DNA of 35,547 nucleotides, from IMG/VR virus record IMGVR_UViG_3300046777_002287, positions 1 through 35,547 of that record; one strand, 5' to 3'. Below, piece after piece: positions 31,907-35,547 of the stretch. The notes below the pieces were generated by a model. It saw only the letters and a program-made list of their open reading frames with translations. It was not told the origin of the DNA and made no database searches. The stretch is from a virus. Within the stretch, counting starts at the first letter, position 1, and every line of letters starts with the position of its first letter. The position numbers were made by a program, and so were the translations under genes.

Positions 31907-31950
31907 TGTGTTCCTTTATTTTTTTTTAGTCTTTGATTACTCGCACGCGA

Positions 31951-32103
31951 TCAGAGGTTCCATTTTTTAAAAGGCTTAACTGCTGCCTGATCTCTTTGAA
32001 TCCCCTTTGTGACGGTGACAAAAAACCAGCCAAACAATCCCAAAAATGCCAGACTGACTACGATGATCACGCCAACAACTAGATAAATTATTGTTCCTAA
32101 CAT
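31951..32103 (-). CDS. 50-residue single-pass membrane protein
   Basis: Starts at ATG 32103 after AAAAGGAGAAATA, a near-ideal ribosome binding site. One long hydrophobic helix (YLVVGVIIVVSLAFLGLFGW, residues 7-26) is followed by a basic tail (TKGIQRDQAAVKPFKKW). Too short to be assigned, but signal and composition make it a convincing gene. 15 bp from the upstream gene and 44 bp from the next. Confidence 0.65.
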   Translation of the reverse strand: MLGTIIYLVVGVIIVVSLAFLGLFGWFFVTVTKGIQRDQAAVKPFKKWNL

Positions 32104-32118
32104 TATTTCTCCTTTTTT

Positions 32119-32427
32119 TTAGCTTATCCCGTTGAACGGCCTTGGCTTTCTTGGTCTGCCTACACGCCTGCCAGGGTTAGCCTCTCGATTCGCCCGTCTC
32201 CTCAGTGTCTCCAACCGCACCGCTTCCGCTAATTTTTTCCGCTCCTCAATCTCTTCCAGCCGATACATCAAGGAACGGCAACCCGATTCGATGTAGCGGA
32301 AGATGGCTTGCTCGATGACCTGAAACCGGCTCATACCCGTTTCGACCATCATCTTCTCAACTCTATCGGTCAAGTCTTTCGGACGCTGAGCTATCCTTAG
32401 CAGCGTTGCCCCTTTCCTGATTCCCAT
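32119..32427 (-). CDS. Ribbon-helix-helix protein with AT-hook
   Basis: A 102-residue DNA-binding protein. Residues about 10-50 (PKDLTDRVEKMMVETGMSRF followed by QVIEQAIFRYIESG) match a ribbon-helix-helix domain; the end is basic with the AT-hook core GRPRKPRPF. AAGGAGG lies before ATG 32427, which is preferred over an upstream TTG. It may repress early genes or bind AT-rich phage or host DNA. It overlaps the upstream gene by 65 bp. Confidence 0.7.
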   Translation of the reverse strand: MGIRKGATLLRIAQRPKDLTDRVEKMMVETGMSRFQVIEQAIFRYIESGCRSLMYRLEEIEERKKLAEAVRLETLRRRANREANPGRRVGRPRKPRPFNGIS

Positions 32428-32761
32428 TGTGTGCGTCCTCCTTGGTTTCGTTCTGTTCAAGCCATTTTTTAGCGCGTTCTAGAGCCGCCTCTCTCTTATT
32501 TTTTTTCTGGTTGGGGGTGAGAAGCCCTAGGATTTTAGCTCGCGCCTTCTCAGCTCGATTCTTCGCCGTGCTGACTTGCTTACCCTCAAAAAACTCAATT
32601 CGGTCACTGAAGGGGTGCTGAGAACAGCGAAATTTTAGGTAGTACTCTAGCGCATGAAGTATGAAGACGGCCTCCGGTACGTGGAATTTTTCCGAGCCTC
32701 TGCGAACGGCTTCGCGAATCGCGGGACGCATGACCACGTCATAGGGTTCCTTTGTTGGCAT
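32363..32761 (-). CDS. Hypothetical basic protein, possibly ribbon-helix-helix-like
   Basis: A 132-residue, very basic protein with GGAGAGACACA before ATG. Residues about 10-45 (MRPAIREAVRRGSEKFHVPE followed by AVFILHALEYYLKF) have a pattern similar to ribbon-helix-helix proteins, followed by a Lys/Arg-rich helix (KNRAEKARAKILGLLTPNQK). It overlaps the next RHH gene by 65 bp, so the two may act together. DNA binding is inferred. Confidence 0.55.
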   Translation of the reverse strand: MPTKEPYDVVMRPAIREAVRRGSEKFHVPEAVFILHALEYYLKFRCSQHPFSDRIEFFEGKQVSTAKNRAEKARAKILGLLTPNQKKNKREAALERAKKWLEQNETKEDAHNGNQERGNAAKDSSASERLDR

Positions 32762-32803
32762 TGTGTCTCTCCATTTTTGTGGGGGGATTGCTCCCCCGTT
32801 GAA

Positions 32804-33112
32804 TTAAGCAATGTACACGCCGCCACCTATCCGATCACCGCTCTTCGGTTGGGCGGCTTTGATCGTTTCGATCGTTTCTTTATCGATCGTGATCAATTCG
32901 AGCCCCTTCATACCGTTTTGAAGATGTAAAAAAACAGGGTAAGAGCTGCCATGTTTATAGTTGATTCGAGCTTTGCCCGTCTCCTGACGCACCATCCCGA
33001 CAAGCCTATCGCCTTGAAACTGCAACCACCCGCGATCGTCTGGTCCAGCCGGATAAACAACGCAATCATCCGCCTTACGCATTTTGGAAAGTTTTAGCTG
33101 TACTCTTTTCAT
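32804..33112 (-). CDS. Hypothetical early protein
   Basis: A 102-residue protein with AAAGGAGACACAAAA before the ATG. It is beta-rich (GWLQFQGDRLVGMVRQETGK; GSSYPVFLHLQNGMKGLELI). No family recognised. A GGGGG/CCCCC hairpin lies in the gap before the next gene (about 32781-32798). Confidence 0.6.
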   Translation of the reverse strand: MKRVQLKLSKMRKADDCVVYPAGPDDRGWLQFQGDRLVGMVRQETGKARINYKHGSSYPVFLHLQNGMKGLELITIDKETIETIKAAQPKSGDRIGGGVYIA

Positions 33113-33139
33113 TTTTGTGTCTCCTTTTTTGTGGGGTTA

Positions 33140-33340
33140 CTACTTCGTTGCGCGGAATGCTCTCACGTCTGAAACGGGCCATCCGTACGTTGAACAGTAC
33201 CGTGCCACAGCGTCTCGTTTAGTCTTTGATTGGATCGTGCTGCATCGGTACGCCCATTCCGATTGCCCGTTTCGCTGCGTGCGCACGAAGAGATCGAGCT
33301 TGCTGTACGTTTTCGTGCAGAGGGTTATTTTTTGTGTCAT
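33140..33340 (-). CDS. Small hypothetical early protein
   Basis: A 66-residue basic protein, AAGGA 10 nt before the ATG. It contains KLDLFVRTQRNGQSEWAYRC and KTKRDAVARYCSTYGW, a pattern resembling small beta-beta-alpha proteins, but no metal-binding motif is complete. The 58-bp gap upstream (33341-33398) holds a G5/C6 hairpin. Confidence 0.5.
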   Translation of the reverse strand: MTQKITLCTKTYSKLDLFVRTQRNGQSEWAYRCSTIQSKTKRDAVARYCSTYGWPVSDVRAFRATK

Positions 33341-33398
33341 CGTATGGTGTCCTTTTTTTGGGGGTTGCCCCCCCTAATGTTTAATTTGTCGAATCCGC

Positions 33399-33638
33399 TT
33401 AGCCTATTCGATATCGGGCTTTATAACTTTTAATATATTTTTGTACGCCCATTGTCGTCTTGAGAGGATCTCGATCTCGAATCACCGATCGACACCATTC
33501 CCCTTTGTAGTTTTTTGAATACTGCACGGGCCAGAATTGCCCTAATCCGTTTTTGAACGCGCCAAAAATGTTAGAGTCACTCGACTCCTGATCAGCGTAA
33601 TAATCTAACTCGCTTATAATTTGCTCAGCTGTTTTCAT
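33399..33638 (-). CDS. Small hypothetical early protein
   Basis: A 79-residue protein with AAAGGAACACAAAA before its ATG. It shows KTAEQIISELDYYADQESSD and later aromatic residues (GQFWPVQYSKNYKGEW). No known family. Part of the early run of small, possibly host-takeover genes. Confidence 0.55.
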   Translation of the reverse strand: MKTAEQIISELDYYADQESSDSNIFGAFKNGLGQFWPVQYSKNYKGEWCRSVIRDRDPLKTTMGVQKYIKSYKARYRIG

Positions 33639-33663
33639 TTTTGTGTTCCTTTTTTGTGGTGAA

Positions 33664-33864
33664 TTACAATACCGGACTAGTCCATGTCATTGCCTGTCGA
33701 TCACTCACGCATCCAGCTTTATTCAACCGATCTACTAGCACGTTCCAGACTAATCGCTTTTTCACTCCGTCTGTTTTGTTCGAGGGGTTCAGCTCGAGCA
33801 TGGCCGCCCACTCAATCCGAAACAGTTTGATCACTTGGGCTTTGGTGTATTGTCGCTTGTCCAT
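33664..33864 (-). CDS. Small hypothetical early protein
   Basis: A 66-residue protein with AGAGGAACACAAT before its ATG. The layout TKAQVIKLFRIEWAAML, DGVKKRLVWNVLVDRLNK and SDRQAMTWTSPVL resembles a short, widespread phage hypothetical family of three helices. Function unknown. A structured repeat element lies in its leader. Confidence 0.6.
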   Translation of the reverse strand: MDKRQYTKAQVIKLFRIEWAAMLELNPSNKTDGVKKRLVWNVLVDRLNKAGCVSDRQAMTWTSPVL

Positions 33865-33890
33865 ATTGTGTTCCTCTTGTTTGTTTGTTT

Positions 33891-33948
33891 TAGCCGGTAA
33901 TGTTACCGAGACTCCGCACCGTGATGCGGAGGAGTCGGGACCACTAGG
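33891..33948 (-). repeat. Structured intergenic element, copy A
   Basis: Contains GGTAA/TTACC and CTCCGCA/TGCGGAG stems. Aligns along its length (roughly three quarters identical by eye) with 34184-34240, which sits at the same place after the neighbouring gene. Confidence 0.65.
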
Positions 33949-34162
33949 CGTTAGAACGAATTACACTAAAAATGCCTCGCAGCAGTTCCGCATACTCGTT
34001 CTCATCCGCACTTTTACAATCAATCCAGCTTGTTGAAGCACGTTCGAATCGCACTTCTGCACCATTCAAATTGCAATTCGATGTCAACTCGCTTTGAACG
34101 TACTCAATAATCTGAGCCATTGTTTCGTCGTTTACTGTGCTTTCGATGTAGATAGTTGCCAT
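33944..34162 (-). CDS. Small hypothetical early protein
   Basis: A 72-residue protein, ATG 34162 after AAAAAGGAAACTT, which decides this start over a longer frame reaching 34276. It is acidic and contains MATIYIESTVNDETMAQIIE and RASTSWIDCKSADENEY. No family recognised. Confidence 0.6.
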   Translation of the reverse strand: MATIYIESTVNDETMAQIIEYVQSELTSNCNLNGAEVRFERASTSWIDCKSADENEYAELLRGIFSVIRSNA

Positions 34163-34183
34163 AAGTTTCCTTTTTAGTTTGTT

Positions 34184-34240
34184 TAGTCCGGTAGAATTAC
34201 CGATACTCCCCACAGTAGCGGGGAGGCTCGGGAACACTAG
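34184..34240 (-). repeat. Structured intergenic element, copy B
   Basis: Homologue of 33891-33948: the same CCGGTA...TTACCGA hairpin, then ACTCCCC/GGGGAG stem, then CTCGGGAACACTAG. The stem bases differ between copies but still pair, which hints at conserved RNA structure. Confidence 0.65.
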
Positions 34241-34533
34241 AACCGTTTCGCAAACTCTCGATACCAACGGTCCCATAGTTCATTAGGAGTAGAAAACATA
34301 TCCCAACCGTCATGATATTCGATGCCGTCAAAGCGATAGGGAGTTGGACGATATGCGCTTGTTTCGGCGATACCAACGGCAATCATAGGAGCATAGTCGG
34401 GATAGTGATCTAATACCTCGTGCTCCCATGCTTTTTCCATGAAATCTTGGACGGCCTCGGCAACCGTGGTTACATTCTCCCATTCTCCGAGGGTATCAAG
34501 AGCTATTTCATGTTCGATTACAATGCGCTTCAT
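34237..34533 (-). CDS. First gene of the early operon, acidic hypothetical protein
   Basis: A 98-residue acidic protein, AGAGGAACACG before the ATG. Many Glu/Asp and aromatic residues (LGEWENVTTVAEAVQDFMEK; MFSTPNELWDRWYREFAKRF). It follows the strong early promoter and so would be among the first phage proteins made. Acidic first proteins sometimes mimic DNA or inhibit host enzymes; here this is only a thought. Confidence 0.65.
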   Translation of the reverse strand: MKRIVIEHEIALDTLGEWENVTTVAEAVQDFMEKAWEHEVLDHYPDYAPMIAVGIAETSAYRPTPYRFDGIEYHDGWDMFSTPNELWDRWYREFAKRF

Positions 34534-34561
34534 CGTGTTCCTCTTGTTTGGTTGTTATTGC

Positions 34562-34580
34562 ATCAACCGTGTCAGTTGAT
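34562..34580. promoter_or_regulatory. Inverted repeat in the early leader (operator candidate)
   Basis: ATCAAC and GTTGAT are separated by 7 bp, just downstream of the early -10 box. Same 6-7-6 layout as the repeat over the -35 box, with a different sequence. Confidence 0.5.
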
Positions 34581-34586
34581 AAGATG

Positions 34587-34615
34587 ATAATATAATCAGT
34601 CCTTGCCATAGTCAA
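34587..34615 (-). promoter_or_regulatory. Strong sigma70-type early promoter
   Basis: On the minus strand TTGACT (34610-34615) and TATTAT (34587-34592) are separated by exactly 17 bp, both one base from consensus. It points at the long early operon starting at 34533. Confidence 0.75.
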
Positions 34616-34618
34616 GGA
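34600..34618. promoter_or_regulatory. Inverted repeat over the early -35 box (operator candidate)
   Basis: TCCTTG and CAAGGA, 7 bp apart, cover the -35 hexamer. A repressor bound here would block RNA polymerase. Confidence 0.5.
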
Positions 34619-34661
34619 CATTTACAAAAATAAATGAGGAAAGTTAATAGAGCCTAACCAC

Positions 34662-34734
34662 CCGAAACTACTACCGAAACTTTAATCTTGAACAAAGGAC
34701 TCAAGATTAAACTCGAAAAAAAATGTTGTTTCGG
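34662..34734. promoter_or_regulatory. Half-sites and 11-bp inverted repeat upstream of the early promoter
   Basis: CCGAAAC at 34662 and 34674 (12 bp apart) and inverted GTTTCGG at 34728 match the arm of the operator at 23360. Between them lies a perfect 11-bp inverted repeat, TTTAATCTTGA with TCAAGATTAAA (34681-34691 and 34701-34711). No gene here. Confidence 0.5.
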
Positions 34735-34744
34735 ATGTTGACAT

Positions 34745-35115
34745 TGAGATACTTTGAGGGGGGAAGGGGGGTGCTAACACGAGTATAGCGATTGTCTCAA
34801 ACGAGTCGAACGTAGATCGGCGAAGTGAAGAGACAAGAGCGCATTAGCAAGCATCAAGCACAAGTCATAGAGCGAGTATGGTGAGGAGTTAACGGCACGT
34901 TGACGACGATACGATACGAGCTCGTAGGGGAGTAGATAGAGGTTAGATAGACGTAAGTGAGTGAGGTTGATCGGTGTGGTTAGATGGTAGGGGTTAGAGT
35001 GTAGATTGATCGTATAGATTGAGGTTAGATTCAGGTTATAGATAGAGGTAAGGGATGGTAGGGTAGCGAAACTCCCAAGCTTGTCAAAAAAACAAAAGCC
35101 CATCGTGAGGAAGCA
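34745..35115 (+). other. Gene-free region before terS, with C-depleted GGTTAGAT repeats
   Basis: About 370 bp without a convincing gene. GGTTAGAT occurs at 34941, 34978 and 35023, with variants GGTTAGAG at 34992 and GGTTATAG at 35034. From about 34931 to 35060 the plus strand holds only about four C but many G. A perfect palindrome TACGAGCTCGTA lies at 34915-34926. Upstream-of-terS location makes a packaging (pac) signal or terminase-binding site possible. Confidence 0.45.
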
Positions 35116-35469
35116 ATGAGTATCCGGTTGAGATTGGAGCATCTAGTTCCCGAAGCGATAGATGCGCTGAGGGAGGTTCTGCGTGATGGTTCGCACCGCG
35201 AACGCGTGAATGCGGCTAAAGAGGTTCTCAGTTGGGTATACGGCGACAGAGAGACCGTTCAAACGGTCGATATTCAACTATGCGCCGTGGCACCAGAAGC
35301 AATTACTCTTGATGAGATACGCGCAGAATCCGAACGTCGAAGGATTGAATCCTCTTCTCCGGTTCTGATGTCCGATAACGTTCAATTATCGGACACTAGG
35401 AAATTGAGGACGAGTGACGACCTCTTTCAAGCAATCGCGAACATCCGACCCGACTCTGAGCCACAATAA
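35116..35469 (+). CDS. terS: Small-terminase-like protein
   Basis: A 117-residue protein, GAGGAAG before ATG. The start RLRLEHLVPEAIDALREVLR and the string RERVNAAKEVLSWVYGDRET are similar to the helical part of many small terminases (AAK.ILDRVYGKP-like), followed by an acidic tail rich in Ser. On a circular map it lies directly before terL, with 219 bp between. It would recognise the packaging site and load TerL. No clear helix-turn-helix is seen, so the assignment depends on context as well as sequence. Confidence 0.6.
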   Translation: MSIRLRLEHLVPEAIDALREVLRDGSHRERVNAAKEVLSWVYGDRETVQTVDIQLCAVAPEAITLDEIRAESERRRIESSSPVLMSDNVQLSDTRKLRTSDDLFQAIANIRPDSEPQ

Positions 35470-35547
35470 TCCGCAACCTGACCTCAACCGTTCACCTGAC
35501 TAGGCTCTTTTCTTGCGCTTTTTCGCCTACTTGCCTTTCTCCGCGCC
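35470..35547 (+). other. Pyrimidine-rich space after terS (continues at position 1 if circular)
   Basis: No gene here or in 1-141. The plus strand is rich in C and T on both sides of the window break, with AGCCCCT twice at 45-51 and 64-70. If joined, it forms one 219-bp pyrimidine-rich terS-terL spacer. Confidence 0.5.

Noticed and set aside
34774-35142. 122-aa minus-strand reading frame before terS
   Set aside because: Leu/Ser/Tyr-rich composition is the mirror of the G-rich repeat tract; there is no start signal and it overlaps terS.
1-35547. Integrated prophage with attachment sites, or tRNA genes
   Set aside because: No integrase, att-like duplication, tRNA cloverleaf or host gene was seen. 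Reading by eye could miss a divergent tRNA.

Overview
The window looks like an essentially complete genome of a short-tailed (podovirus-type) double-stranded DNA phage of a Gram-negative bacterium, cut at an arbitrary point near the terminase genes. The phage assignment rests on an uninterrupted series of virion, lysis, recombination and replication genes with no bacterial housekeeping genes and no integrase, rRNA or tRNA. A Gram-negative host is suggested by a lipoprotein with a classical lipobox, a T4-type lysozyme, an S74-type fibre and sigma70-like promoters. The host species cannot be read from the sequence. A small-terminase-like gene ends at 35469 and the large terminase starts at 142, so joining the two ends restores the usual terS-terL order. 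No direct terminal repeat was seen, so the map is probably circular or circularly permuted.

Plus strand, 142-22454, late genes: large terminase interrupted by an intein, portal, small protein, scaffold-like protein, major capsid, decoration-like protein, terminator, neck and small virion proteins, two tandem LamG-like lectin genes, a neck protein fused to a seven-bladed RCC1 propeller, a P22 gp10-like tail protein, large probable internal virion proteins, an S74 chaperone fibre, and a lysis cassette (membrane protein, lysozyme, small holin-like protein) followed by a 20-residue Lys/Gly peptide. A lipoprotein gene (22559-23098) ends this half.

23067-25979: a minus-strand Cro/CI-like regulator faces a plus-strand operon across a divergent control region with an 18-bp palindrome. 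The operon encodes a RecT-like annealing protein, a Gp157-family protein, a DUF6948-type protein and two glycine-rich proteins overlapping by ATGA.

Minus strand, 34533 down to 26042, early genes: one strong promoter (34587-34615) appears to drive a long run of small genes, a replication initiator with iterons inside its own coding sequence (probable origin, 30856-31018), a DnaB-type helicase, a short SSB and a VRR-NUC nuclease, ending at a good intrinsic terminator (25982-26018). The 580 bp between the early promoter and terS hold inverted repeats and a C-depleted, GGTTAGAT-repeat tract that could be a packaging or control region.

The most unusual feature is the terminase intein. Its splicing blocks are intact, but the place where a homing endonuclease normally sits is occupied by an HNH endonuclease gene encoded on the opposite strand. 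That gene has its own ribosome binding site and a candidate TATAAT promoter inside the intein's C-terminal block, so both strands must stay open over about 650 bp.
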